A DNA stretch of 64,000 nucleotides. Origin: JAHBXL01 sp964409775 (GTDB lineage Bacteria; Planctomycetota; Phycisphaerae; Phycisphaerales; UBA1924). The notes beneath the pieces are model-generated. The model made no database searches and was not told where the DNA came from. It saw nothing but the letters and a program-made list of their open reading frames with translations. Each line of letters opens with the position of its first letter. The first letter of the stretch is position 1. The stretch covers positions 1 through 64,000 of the forward strand of contig CAYPEI010000003.1 in the NCBI GenBank assembly GCA_964409775.1. Direction: 5' to 3'. Positions 17,156 to 25,798 of this stretch are shown here, one piece after another. Both the position numbers and the translations under genes were made by a program.

Positions 17156-18127
17156 ATGGCAGCCAAACCAAAGACCACCGCGAGCACGGCCGGCGCCCGG
17201 CCCGGGCTGTTCACACGCATCCGGGCCGCGATCGGCGATCGCGCCCGCCTGCTGAACACCATCGGCGCAGCGCTGAGCGGCGCCACCGCGCTCGCCGCCG
17301 CCGCCTGCATCGTGGTCGGATACCAGCCCCTCATGGCCCGGGCCGGCGAAATGCGCCGGTCCTCGCCGCGCATCGAGATCGCCTGGCCCCTCATCCCGCT
17401 CCCGCCCAACTCCCCCCCCGGCACGCTCCCGATGACCTGGCTCGACTCCGAGTCCCGGATCGGCCTCGAGCGTCTCGTCTCGCGGCAACTCGGAGACAAT
17501 CCCCTCGACGGCCGGGCCGTCGCCGGCGCACAGGAAGCGCTCCTCGCCACCGGCTGGTTCGACGATGCTCAGGGCGCCGGTGTGCGCGTCGCCCGAGGCG
17601 AAGACGGCATCGTCCGCGTCTTCGGCGACTGGCGGGTGCCGGTCGCGGCCGTCCGCGTGGGAGACTCCGACCACCTCGTCGCCCGCGCCGGCGAGTTGCT
17701 CCTCCCCACTTACAAGCGCGACGGCTCCGGATTCAAGGTGATCCTGGGTGTCTCCCACGACAAGCCCGAGCACGGCAAGGCGTGGATGGGCGGAGACGTG
17801 CAGGCGGGCCTCGGGCTGCTTTCCTTCCTGTCCGGCATGCCGGGCTATCAGCAGGTGTACGGCGTCGACGTGTCCGAGTACGTCAACAGCAAGCAACTCG
17901 TGATCGTCACCGACATGGGCAACCACATCGTCTGGGGCGGCGCGCCGACGGGGGCCGACTTCGCGCCCGGCCAGGCCAAGCCCGCCAAGAAGCGGGAGGA
18001 ACTGTCCAAACTCTTCGCGACCTACGGACGCATCGACGCGGGGCGGGCCGTCGTTGATGTGCGGCCCGAGTCCGGCGCGTACATCCACGTCGCCGAAGTC
18101 GCCCGCACGCCCGCACGCCGCCGCTGA
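17156..18127 (+). CDS. FtsQ/DivIB-like cell division protein
   Basis: A 323-residue protein with a short basic cytoplasmic N-terminus and one transmembrane helix (AALSGATALAAAACIVVGY). The extracytoplasmic part has features of the FtsQ beta domain: DWRVPVAAVRVG, a LLLP segment, VIVTDMGNHIVWGG and a final A-VVDVR strand. In other bacteria FtsQ links early and late divisome proteins and follows ddl in the dcw cluster, as here. Similarity is weak by eye, so position supports the call strongly. The ATG at 17156 is used; an in-frame GTG lies 21 bases upstream. Confidence 0.65.
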   Translation: MAAKPKTTASTAGARPGLFTRIRAAIGDRARLLNTIGAALSGATALAAAACIVVGYQPLMARAGEMRRSSPRIEIAWPLIPLPPNSPPGTLPMTWLDSESRIGLERLVSRQLGDNPLDGRAVAGAQEALLATGWFDDAQGAGVRVARGEDGIVRVFGDWRVPVAAVRVGDSDHLVARAGELLLPTYKRDGSGFKVILGVSHDKPEHGKAWMGGDVQAGLGLLSFLSGMPGYQQVYGVDVSEYVNSKQLVIVTDMGNHIVWGGAPTGADFAPGQAKPAKKREELSKLFATYGRIDAGRAVVDVRPESGAYIHVAEVARTPARRR

Positions 18128-18149
18128 GACGGACCACGTACGCTCCCGT

Positions 18150-19073
18150 GTGACCGATCCCGGCCAGACACAGCCCGGCGAGTCTCCCGCGCCGCCGCCC
18201 GCAAGCGCCCGGCCCGCTGCGCCCGCAGAATCCCCGCCGCCGCCCATCGTCATCGAGATCGCGGTCGAGCCCCGTCCCCGCAGGCCGAGGCCGAGTGACG
18301 ACCCTTGGTCCCACCGCCGCGGCGAGCCGCGACTCTTCGCGTTCCTCTGGACCATCTACCTCCTCGTCGCGGTCGGCGGAAGCCTCCTGTGGCTCTCGCA
18401 GTCCACGGTGATCTCGACCTCAACCTACGGCCCCGCGGCACGGATCATGCTGCTCGTGGTCGCCGCCGGCGCCACGGTGCTGTGGCCCATGGTGCGCCTC
18501 AGCCAGTCTTCGCCGCGCGGTTCCAGTCTCCGCGCTGCGCTCGCGGACATCATCGTGGTGCTCTTCCCCATGCAGATGATCCTGTGGCCGCTGGTCATGC
18601 TCGCCCAGTGGCCCCTGGGCATCGTCGGCGCGCTCGCGATCATGTGCACGCTGTGGGTGGTGCTCATCGGCGGCATCATCGCACTGGCCACTTCCGGTCC
18701 GGCGGTCCGCGCATCGTTCGATCACGGAGTCGGTGAGCGTGCGGTGTGGATGGCGCTCTGCGTCGTCCTTGTCGCGGCGGCGCCAAGCGCCGCGCTCGCC
18801 CGTCGCGCCGTTTCCGGCCCAGATGCCGGTCTGCCCGAGTGGGTCCCGATGCTCTCGCCGTTCACCGCCGTGCCCGCGCTCACCGGCCAGGGCTTCAGCG
18901 GACCGCAGCGACCCTTGCGCGCCGAGCAGTGGCGCGGCCTTGTGTTCGTGGCCGTGCCCGCCGTCGCGGCGTGGGGCCTCGCGTTTCTCCGCGCAGGAGC
19001 GAACCGAAGGCCCTCGCGCGACGAAAGTGGTCCGGGGCGGGGTGGCTTGGCGTCAGTTTCCGGCCTAGATTGA
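18150..19073 (+). CDS. multi-pass membrane protein of unknown function
   Basis: A 307-residue protein with a Pro-rich N-terminal cytoplasmic segment of about 65 residues and roughly six hydrophobic helices (for example FAFLWTIYLLVAVGGSLLW and IIVVLFPMQMILWPLVML). No conserved domain is recognised. The GTG at 18150 is preceded by TACGCT at 18139-18144, a leaderless-type arrangement, so it may have its own promoter although it follows the ftsQ-like gene by only 22 bases. The next gene is greA. Confidence 0.6.
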   Translation: MTDPGQTQPGESPAPPPASARPAAPAESPPPPIVIEIAVEPRPRRPRPSDDPWSHRRGEPRLFAFLWTIYLLVAVGGSLLWLSQSTVISTSTYGPAARIMLLVVAAGATVLWPMVRLSQSSPRGSSLRAALADIIVVLFPMQMILWPLVMLAQWPLGIVGALAIMCTLWVVLIGGIIALATSGPAVRASFDHGVGERAVWMALCVVLVAAAPSAALARRAVSGPDAGLPEWVPMLSPFTAVPALTGQGFSGPQRPLRAEQWRGLVFVAVPAVAAWGLAFLRAGANRRPSRDESGPGRGGLASVSGLD

Positions 19074-19145
19074 CCGATACCAGCGATCGCCCCCTGCCCA
19101 CAGGGAACAGGGTGTCTGTTGCATGGCGTGCATGGAGGTAGCCCG

Positions 19146-19610
19146 ATGGAAATGGTGACTCGCGAAGAGAAGGAAGCGCTGGAGGCCAAACTCGCCGCGT
19201 TGATCGACAACCGGCCGGTCATCTCCCGCCGCATCGCCGAGGCACGCGAACTGGGCGACCTCAAGGAAAACGGCGACTACCACGCCGCACGCGAGCAGCA
19301 GGGCTTCGAAGAGGCCGAGATCCGCAGGCTCGAGCAGCGGCTCGCCTCCGTGCAGATCGTCGATGAAAACCAGAAGTCCATGGGTGTCGTCTACGTCGGC
19401 GCCATCGTGAAGATCCGCGAAGTCGGCAGCGATGACGATGAACTCGTCCGGCTCGTCGGCGAGGCCACCGGTTCCATCACCGCCGAGTACTTCGAGGCCA
19501 CCCTCAACAGCCCCTTCGGCGAGGCCCTGCTCAAGGCCCGGGTCGGCGAAACGGTGAGCGTCCGCGGCCCCCGCGGCCTGAAGCAGTTCGCGATCATCGA
19601 AATCACCTGA
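19146..19610 (+). CDS. greA: transcription elongation factor GreA
   Basis: A 154-residue protein of normal family length. The N-terminal coiled coil holds the tip acidic motif in LGDLKENGDYHAAREQQ (the D-x-x-E-N-x-x-Y signature), which reaches the RNA polymerase active site to rescue backtracked complexes. The C-terminal FKBP-like domain ends RGLKQFAIIEI. The start at 19146 is chosen because GGAGGTAG lies 8 bases upstream. The earlier in-frame ATG at 19119 would put this site inside the gene. Confidence 0.95.
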   Translation: MEMVTREEKEALEAKLAALIDNRPVISRRIAEARELGDLKENGDYHAAREQQGFEEAEIRRLEQRLASVQIVDENQKSMGVVYVGAIVKIREVGSDDDELVRLVGEATGSITAEYFEATLNSPFGEALLKARVGETVSVRGPRGLKQFAIIEIT

Positions 19611-19838
19611 CCACCGTCGCCGTGGCCGACCGTGGTACGTCCGAAAACCAGCGCTCCGCTGCTCAGCAGGCCCGCCGCAAACCGGCGGACTAGAGTTTCC
19701 TGCCGCGATCGGACGATGCACCGGTGTGAGGGGGCCGGGCTAGGGGGGGAGGGGCGGGCGGCGTATGCGGGGGACACGGAGCGACCATGGACGTCGCCGC
19801 GGCGAGGCCCTTTGGTTCAAAGGGCGAAGGAGCCGGCC

Positions 19839-20138
19839 ATGGGCCTGAATCTCGCGCTCGATGAACTTCGCGCAACCGGCTGGTCCGACCTCGATTCCAC
19901 CGGCTGCTCATACGACACCGATGGTCGGGCATACCCCAGCGTTGCACGGGTCCGGCAGGAGTTCGCCGCGGCGGGCTTCGAGTTCAAGGTCGATCGCGTG
20001 GACCAGTACTCCTGCTTCCGAGCGTCGTGGCGCGATCCCGCGGGCGGAGCCGATGCAGGGGCGGTCGTGGGCTACACCGAGTCCGAGGCCGCCGTGTACG
20101 CCCTCGCGCAGTTGCGCAGGGCCCTCACCGCGGTCTGA
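19839..20138 (+). CDS. small hypothetical protein
   Basis: A 99-residue protein with a near-ideal ribosome site (AAGGAG, 7 bases before the ATG). Composition is balanced, with no membrane segment (LALDELRATGWSDLD, then YESxAAVYALAQLRRAL-like helix at the C-terminus). It looks like a soluble alpha/beta protein. No family is recognised. The 230 bases between greA and this gene contain G-runs and no obvious signal. It precedes tRNA-Glu by about 150 bases. Confidence 0.6.
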   Translation: MGLNLALDELRATGWSDLDSTGCSYDTDGRAYPSVARVRQEFAAAGFEFKVDRVDQYSCFRASWRDPAGGADAGAVVGYTESEAAVYALAQLRRALTAV

Positions 20139-20247
20139 TCCGCGGATCGAAGCGCCTGTTAGTGGTCGGACGCTCTCGTCAACGTGTTGTTTCAGGCTTC
20201 AGGACCGCGTTGAGAGCATCCCGCGACTCGCCCGTCGCGGCCGACCG

Positions 20248-20275
20248 TTGAACCCGCCCACAACCCGCCTAAACT
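20248..20275 (+). promoter_or_regulatory. promoter of tRNA-Glu
   Basis: TTGAAC at 20248-20253 and TAAACT at 20270-20275 are separated by 16 bases. The tRNA begins 15 bases after the -10 hexamer. This gives a good view of the housekeeping promoter form in this genome (TTGnnn-16/17-TAnnCT). Confidence 0.65.
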
Positions 20276-20290
20276 GCTGGCCTGACAACC

Positions 20291-20365
20291 GGCCCCATCG
20301 TCTAGCCTGGTCTAGGACGCCAGGTTCTCATCCTGGAAACTGGGGTTCGAATCCCCATGGGGTCA
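20291..20365 (+). tRNA. tRNA-Glu (anticodon CTC)
   Basis: A 75-base cloverleaf. The acceptor stem is GGCCCCA/TGGGGTC with discriminator A. The anticodon stem is CCAGG/CCTGG around TTCTCAT, giving anticodon CTC for GAG codons. The T-arm is CTGGGGTTCGAATCCCCA. No CCA is encoded. It has its own promoter upstream and a terminator at 20375. Confidence 0.95.
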
Positions 20366-20374
20366 CTTCCGAAA

Positions 20375-20410
20375 ACGGCACCGTCTCGCACGGTGCCGTG
20401 TTTCTTTTTG
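20375..20410 (+). terminator. intrinsic terminator after tRNA-Glu
   Basis: A perfect 10-bp stem (ACGGCACCGT/ACGGTGCCGT) with loop CTCGC, followed by GTTTCTTTTT. It starts ten bases after the tRNA end. Confidence 0.85.
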
Positions 20411-20604
20411 CCACCTCTTGAAGCGTCTGTCGGCCCTGTTCTGCCCGGCTCGCCGTGGGTGCGAGGGGGGGTCGAAAGGTCGCCTGCACCTCTGATGGGG
20501 CCGCATTCGCCGTCACCATGGGCCGGGCATCGATGTCCGGTGTTTGGCCGCACTCGCGCGACAAACTGGGTCATGCACCAACCTGCTTGTCCGGGCCAAC
20601 TCGC

Positions 20605-20632
20605 TTGTGCGGCACCCGGCCGGATGTATGCT
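20605..20632 (+). promoter_or_regulatory. probable promoter of secreted kelch protein gene
   Basis: TTGTGC at 20605-20610 and TATGCT at 20627-20632 are 16 bases apart. They are followed by a leader of about 50 bases with GGGAGGA before the ATG at 20691. This gene is thus leadered, unlike many in the window. Confidence 0.45.
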
Positions 20633-20690
20633 GTACCCGATGGCCCCCCAAGGAAGCGGGACGCACGCCCTCGATCTCGGGAGGAACACC

Positions 20691-23096
20691 ATGCAGACTG
20701 GGACAATCCGACGTGCACTCGTTTCCCTCTTCGCGTTTGCTGCGGCGCTGGGGTTCTCCGCCGCGTCTCAGGGCCAGTTGTGCAACTGTTCCTGCGATGC
20801 GACGGTTCCCGGTTGCTATGGCATCGCCGCGATCTTCAAGAACGAGTCGGGTGGTCCTCCGGCCGCGCCCAACGCGTATCTCACTGCGGGCATCGGCACC
20901 ATTCCGCCCACGAGCGCTGAGGTGCGGCACGCCAATCGATTCTCCATCTCCTCGAACACCACGCTCACGCACGTGTGCGTGTCCCTGCACAATCCCTCAG
21001 GCCCGTCCATAAATCCGTGTGCCAGCGGCGACCCGGCATACATCTTTCTCGCCTTCCACGATGCAACCACCGGCCTGCCCGGCGGCATCATCCCCGGTTC
21101 GGTCACGAACTTCACCGTCGACCCATGCATCGGCACCGCCATCAACCACCAGTTGGTGGCCTTCAGCACGCCGCAGCCGTTCCCGCATGGCGCCGACATC
21201 TGGGTCGGCGTCGGATATCCCACCGCGGACGTGAACATCGGTCATCAGGGCAGCCGTCCCAGCACAGGCGGCTCTTCCGCCGTCTGGGTCGGCGGCGCGC
21301 TGAGCCAGTGGTACAGTTACCAGGATCCCGCCCTCGGGTCCTTCAACGGTCGCGCGCCGATCATCCGCGCAATCGAACTGGTGCGATCCGGCGGCCGTCT
21401 CGACGTCACACCGACCATGGGCCTGGTCACGGATGAAAACGGTCTGGTCGCGCAGTTCGATGTCCACCTCGCGCCGGCGCCGCCGCTGGGGAACGTCACG
21501 GTGAACATCTCGTCGACCAACCCGGCCGAGGGCCAGCCCCTCGCAAACTCAATTGTCTTCACGCCCGGGACCTACAGCATCCCGCAGACCGTCTTTGTCC
21601 TTGGTCAGGACGACCCCGTCATCGACGGGCCGCAACCCTACGAGATCAACCTCACCGCCACGAGCCTCGATCCCTGCTACCAGGGTGCGCGCGAGCGCGT
21701 CCACCTCACCAACTACGACAACGACACTCCGTGCCTGCTCCGCTGGACCAACATCTCCCCGCCCGGCCCCTCGCCCTCGGCTCGCGAAGGCCACGCAATG
21801 GTCTTCGATCCGCTCCGCAACCGCGTCGTGCTCTTTGGCGGACGCAACGGCATCGGAACCCTGCTGAACGACACCTGGGAGTTCGATGTCGCCAACAACC
21901 AGTGGCAGCAGATGTCACCGCTCACGGCGCCGCTGCCGCGAACAGAACACGCCATGGCGTTCAACCCCGCGACCGGGCAGGTGCTGGTGATCGGCGGCGA
22001 GGCGTTCCTCGGTCCGATCGCCGATGTCTGGGCCTGGAACGGCGCGGCTTGGACCGCCGTGCCCATCCTGCTCCCCGGACCGCCCCGCCGGAGCATGGCC
22101 GCGTCCCTCAACCCGGCAGGAAACAACGTCGTCGTCATGGGCGGCGTCGACGCGATGCTTCTGCCTGTTCCCGATGTCTACGAGAGTTTCGCCGGCGGTT
22201 GGTCGCCCGCGCCGCCGATGGTCCCGCCGGGTCCGACGGCGCGGTGGAGTCACGCCGCCACGCCGATCATCAGCAACGCCAGCGTGCTCATGTTCGGAGG
22301 ACAGAACCTCGCCCTCTCCACCGTCTTCGGCGACACCTGGTTGTACGGCCCGAGCGGCTGGGTCTCAGTCCCCGGGCTCATCGCCCCCAGCGCACGGCAC
22401 CGCCACTCGCTCACTTCCCTCTTCGCCCGCAATGGCGCGGTGCTCTTCGGCGGTCAGGAGAGCGGTGGCCTGTTCAGCAACCAGACCTGGTTCTTCGACG
22501 CCGCTTCCGCATCCTGGTCGCTCCAGGGAATCGCCGGACCCTCGGCCCGCATGGGCCACGCCGCGGTCGAAATCGGCACCAACGGCCGCGTGCTCCTCTT
22601 CGGCGGCCGCGTGCCCGGTAGCGTGATAGGCGATACATGGCTGCTCGACGACCCCTCCCTCCCCACCATCGCCGGTCCATCCGATTCGACCGTCGATGCG
22701 CTCCACGTGGTCACGATGGCCATCTCCTACATCGGGGTCGGTCCGTTCCACTTCCAGTGGTTCCACAACGGCACGCTGCTGGTCGACGGCCCCACCGTTT
22801 CCGGCTCCCAGACTCCGATCCTCGTCATCGGCCCCGCACAGCAGTCTCAGGAGGGTGATTACTGGTGCGAGGTGACCAGCGCCTGCGGCAGTGTCGCCAT
22901 TGGCAACACCGCATTCCTCGATGTCCTCTGCAGGGCCGACTTCAACGGCGACGGCGTGGTGACCGTTCCCGACATCTTCGCGTTCCTCAGCGCGTGGTTC
23001 GCCATGCTCCCATCGGCGGACTTCAACAACGACTCCGCCATCAACGTCCCGGACATCTTCGCCTTCCTCAGCGCATGGTTCGCGGGATGCCCGTGA
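20691..23096 (+). CDS. secreted kelch-repeat / Ig-like protein with dockerin-like C-terminus
   Basis: An 801-residue exported protein with a signal peptide (ALVSLFAFAAALGFSAASQG). In order: a Cys-rich start and a beta-sandwich-like domain (to about 230); a Calx-beta-like domain (about 230-340); five or six kelch-type blades, each with R-x-x-H-A-M and LFGG or VIGG (about 345-660); an Ig-like domain (FHFQWFHNGTL, EGDYWCEVTSACG); and two dockerin-like repeats (DFNGDGVVTVPDIFAFLSAW and DFNNDSAINVPDIFAFLSAW). The tail is probably a surface-attachment or sorting module. Ribosome site GGGAGGA fixes the start. The role is likely cell-surface binding; no catalytic site is seen. Confidence 0.85.
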   Translation: MQTGTIRRALVSLFAFAAALGFSAASQGQLCNCSCDATVPGCYGIAAIFKNESGGPPAAPNAYLTAGIGTIPPTSAEVRHANRFSISSNTTLTHVCVSLHNPSGPSINPCASGDPAYIFLAFHDATTGLPGGIIPGSVTNFTVDPCIGTAINHQLVAFSTPQPFPHGADIWVGVGYPTADVNIGHQGSRPSTGGSSAVWVGGALSQWYSYQDPALGSFNGRAPIIRAIELVRSGGRLDVTPTMGLVTDENGLVAQFDVHLAPAPPLGNVTVNISSTNPAEGQPLANSIVFTPGTYSIPQTVFVLGQDDPVIDGPQPYEINLTATSLDPCYQGARERVHLTNYDNDTPCLLRWTNISPPGPSPSAREGHAMVFDPLRNRVVLFGGRNGIGTLLNDTWEFDVANNQWQQMSPLTAPLPRTEHAMAFNPATGQVLVIGGEAFLGPIADVWAWNGAAWTAVPILLPGPPRRSMAASLNPAGNNVVVMGGVDAMLLPVPDVYESFAGGWSPAPPMVPPGPTARWSHAATPIISNASVLMFGGQNLALSTVFGDTWLYGPSGWVSVPGLIAPSARHRHSLTSLFARNGAVLFGGQESGGLFSNQTWFFDAASASWSLQGIAGPSARMGHAAVEIGTNGRVLLFGGRVPGSVIGDTWLLDDPSLPTIAGPSDSTVDALHVVTMAISYIGVGPFHFQWFHNGTLLVDGPTVSGSQTPILVIGPAQQSQEGDYWCEVTSACGSVAIGNTAFLDVLCRADFNGDGVVTVPDIFAFLSAWFAMLPSADFNNDSAINVPDIFAFLSAWFAGCP

Positions 23097-23161
23097 GCAC
23101 GCCCTGACCGCGGTCCGGGTCATGCTCGCGTACCCTGCCTGGTTCCGGCAGGGAGTTGTAC

Positions 23162-25750
23162 GTGCCCACGTTGAGGAGCGAGTTGCGACGGTTGAGGCGG
23201 GAGGAAGGCGCGGTCCCCGCTCCGACCTCGCTCCCCAAACTCGAAGTGATAGTCCCGCGGCCGCCCCGCCGGCGCCGTCCCGGCGCCGCTCCGGCCGTCA
23301 ATCCTGACCTGCCCGGCCTCGACCGCCTGACCGCATGGATGGCCCGCCGCGGCTGGAAACCATGGGCCTTTCAGCAACAGGCCTGGGATGCCTACGCCCG
23401 CGGCGAGTCCGGCCTCGTCAATGTCCCCACCGGCGCGGGCAAGACCTACGCCGCCTATCTCGGTCCGCTCGCCGAACTGCTCGACAGGCCCGCCGACGGC
23501 CTCGCCGTCCTGTTCATCACGCCTCTCCGCGCTGTCTCGCGAGACATCGAACTCGCCCTCAAACTCCCTGTGAACGAACTGGGCGCAACGGTCACCATCG
23601 CCTCGCGCACCGGCGACACCAAGGCGAGCATCCGCGCCAGGCAGCGCGACAAGTTGCCCAACATCCTGGTCACCACGCCCGAGTCGCTCACCCTGCTGCT
23701 CGCCGGCGATCGCTCCCGCGAACTCTTCGCAAACCTCCGCTGCGCGATCGTCGATGAATGGCACGAACTGCTCACCAGCAAACGCGGCACGCAGGTCGAA
23801 CTCGCCCTTGCGCGCCTCCGTACCTGGAGCCCATCGCTCCGCACCTGGGCACTCTCCGCGACCATCGCCAACATCGATGAAGCCGCACGCGCAGCCGTCG
23901 GAACGCGCCCCGGCCAGTGCGCAACGCTCATCCGCGCGACGATCGACCGCCCGGTCATCATCGAGAGCCTCCTCCCGCCCGACATCCGCACCTTCCCCTG
24001 GGCCGGGCACATGGGCCTGGCGATGCTCGACCCGCTGCTCGAGTGGCTCGACCCCGCCAGGTCCACGCTCATCTTCACCAACACCCGTTCCCAGGCCGAG
24101 AAGTGGTACCAGGCGATCCGCTGGGCAAAGCCTGATTGGCATGCAGAGGGCTGGGTGCGTTTGCATCACGGCTCCATCGACCGCGCCGAGCGCGAGCGCG
24201 TCGAAGCCGGGCTCAAGTCCGGCGATGTCCGCATCGTCGTCGCCACCTCCTCGCTCGACCTCGGCGTCGACTTCGCCCCCGTCGAGCGCGTCGTCCAGAT
24301 CGGCTCGCCCAAGGGCATCTCCCGCCTCGTGCAGCGCGCCGGCCGCAGCGGGCACCGCCCCGGCGAAACCTGCCGCGTGCTCTGTGTGCCGACGCACGCC
24401 CTCGAACTCGTCGAGATCGACGCGGCCCGCCGAGCCGTGCAGGAGGGACTCGTCGAGCCCCGCCTCCCGCTCGACCGTCCTCTCGATGTTCTCGTGCAGC
24501 ACCTTGTCACCTGCGCCCTCGGCGGCGGCTTTTCGCCCGATGCCTTCTTTGACGAAGTCCGCGCGACCGCGGCGTTCGCCAGCCTCTCCCGCGACGAGTT
24601 CGATTGGGCCCTCGACCTTGTCGAACGCGGCGGCGCAACCCTGCGCGCCTATCCGATGTTCCACCGCATCGCGCACGATCCCCTCCGCCCCGGCACGTAC
24701 CACGTCCCCGACAAGCGCATCGCCCAGATCCATAGACTCAACATCGGCACCATCACCGCCGATGCCACCGTCAGCCTCCGCTATGTCAGCGGCCGCCGCC
24801 TCGGCAGCATCGAGGAGAACTTCGTCTCCCGTCTCCGCGAGGGCGAGAAGTTCTTCTTCGCCGGCAAGGTCGTCGAGTTCGTCCGTATGGAGGACTCCGA
24901 TGCCCTTGTCCGCGCCTCCCGCGGCAAGGCCAGCCTCACGCCCATCTGGGGCGGCACGCGCCTGCCGATCTCCGAGTCGCTCGGCGAGGCCGTCCGCGAT
25001 GCGCTCGAGCGTGCATCCGCGCACGCCGACCCCGCCGCCGAGCCCGAACTCGCCGCCTTCTCCGCCGTCGCCGAAGTGCAGAAGCGCCTCAGCGTCCTGC
25101 CGCGCCACGATGAAACGCTCATCGAGTTCTGCAAGACGCGCGACGGCCACCACCTCTTCATCTACCCCTTCGATGGTCGCCTCGTGCACGGCGGCATGGC
25201 CGCGCTCCTCGCCTTCCGGCTCGCGCGAAAGCGGCCGATGTCACTCACCACCGCGGCCAACGACTACGGCTTCGAACTCCTCTCTCCCGAGCCGATCGAC
25301 TTCGATGAGGCCGCTCTGCGCAACGCGCTCTCGCCCGAGGCGCTCGCCGATGACGCCGCGGCGAGTGTCAACCTCGGCGAGATGGCCCGCCGCCAGTTCC
25401 GCGAAGTCGCGCGAGTCGCCGGCCTCGTCGTCCAGGCCTACCCGGGCTCGCCGAAGACCGGCCGCCAGTTGCAGGTCAGTTCCGGCCTGCTCTACGACGT
25501 CATGCGAGACTTCGACCCCGGCAACCTGCTCATGGTCCAGTCCCGCCGCGAAGTGCTCGAGAAGCAGTTCGGGCAGAGCCGCCTCGCCCGCACCCTCGCG
25601 CGTGTCTCCGCGGGCCCGCTCCGCATCATCCGCACCCCGCGCCCGACACCGCTGGCGCTGCCCCTCGTCGTCGAACGCATCGGCGCGCAACTCTCGACCG
25701 AGTCCGTCCTCGACCGAATCGAGCGCATACGCCGCGCGTGGGAGTCCTGA
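23162..25750 (+). CDS. Lhr-type ATP-dependent DNA helicase
   Basis: An 862-residue superfamily 2 helicase. Motif I is NVPTGAGKTYAAYL, motif Ia FITPLRAVSRD, motif II is the DEWH box (AIVDEWHELLTSKRG), motif III LSATIAN, and motifs V-VI are TSSLDLGVDFAPV and QRAGRSGHRPGE. The C-terminal half follows the Lhr-core layout: winged helix, then a domain with IYPFDGRLVHGGMAALLAFR. In many bacteria such 'ligase-associated DEXH' helicases sit beside an ATP-dependent DNA ligase, an exonuclease and a phosphoesterase. None is adjacent here. I chose GTG 23162, with GGGAG six bases upstream; TTG 23156 is possible. Confidence 0.92.
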   Translation: MPTLRSELRRLRREEGAVPAPTSLPKLEVIVPRPPRRRRPGAAPAVNPDLPGLDRLTAWMARRGWKPWAFQQQAWDAYARGESGLVNVPTGAGKTYAAYLGPLAELLDRPADGLAVLFITPLRAVSRDIELALKLPVNELGATVTIASRTGDTKASIRARQRDKLPNILVTTPESLTLLLAGDRSRELFANLRCAIVDEWHELLTSKRGTQVELALARLRTWSPSLRTWALSATIANIDEAARAAVGTRPGQCATLIRATIDRPVIIESLLPPDIRTFPWAGHMGLAMLDPLLEWLDPARSTLIFTNTRSQAEKWYQAIRWAKPDWHAEGWVRLHHGSIDRAERERVEAGLKSGDVRIVVATSSLDLGVDFAPVERVVQIGSPKGISRLVQRAGRSGHRPGETCRVLCVPTHALELVEIDAARRAVQEGLVEPRLPLDRPLDVLVQHLVTCALGGGFSPDAFFDEVRATAAFASLSRDEFDWALDLVERGGATLRAYPMFHRIAHDPLRPGTYHVPDKRIAQIHRLNIGTITADATVSLRYVSGRRLGSIEENFVSRLREGEKFFFAGKVVEFVRMEDSDALVRASRGKASLTPIWGGTRLPISESLGEAVRDALERASAHADPAAEPELAAFSAVAEVQKRLSVLPRHDETLIEFCKTRDGHHLFIYPFDGRLVHGGMAALLAFRLARKRPMSLTTAANDYGFELLSPEPIDFDEAALRNALSPEALADDAAASVNLGEMARRQFREVARVAGLVVQAYPGSPKTGRQLQVSSGLLYDVMRDFDPGNLLMVQSRREVLEKQFGQSRLARTLARVSAGPLRIIRTPRPTPLALPLVVERIGAQLSTESVLDRIERIRRAWES

Positions 25751-25798
25751 CCCACACTTCGGTGCCGCCGCGGAGCACGATCTTCCTATCCTCGTCGC

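Larger units (their letters stand above)
20366..20690. other. spacer between tRNA-Glu and secreted kelch protein gene
   Basis: About 325 bases without a gene. It holds the tRNA terminator at its left end, a G-run near 20465, and the promoter of the next gene (20605-20632) at its right end, followed by a 50-base leader with a GGGAGGA ribosome site. Nothing else is seen. Confidence 0.6.

Noticed and set aside
13651..17550. Minus-strand frames of more than 600 codons across murC, murB and ddl
   Set aside because: The mur and ddl motifs on the plus strand are unambiguous; the antisense products are Gly/Arg-rich without a pattern.
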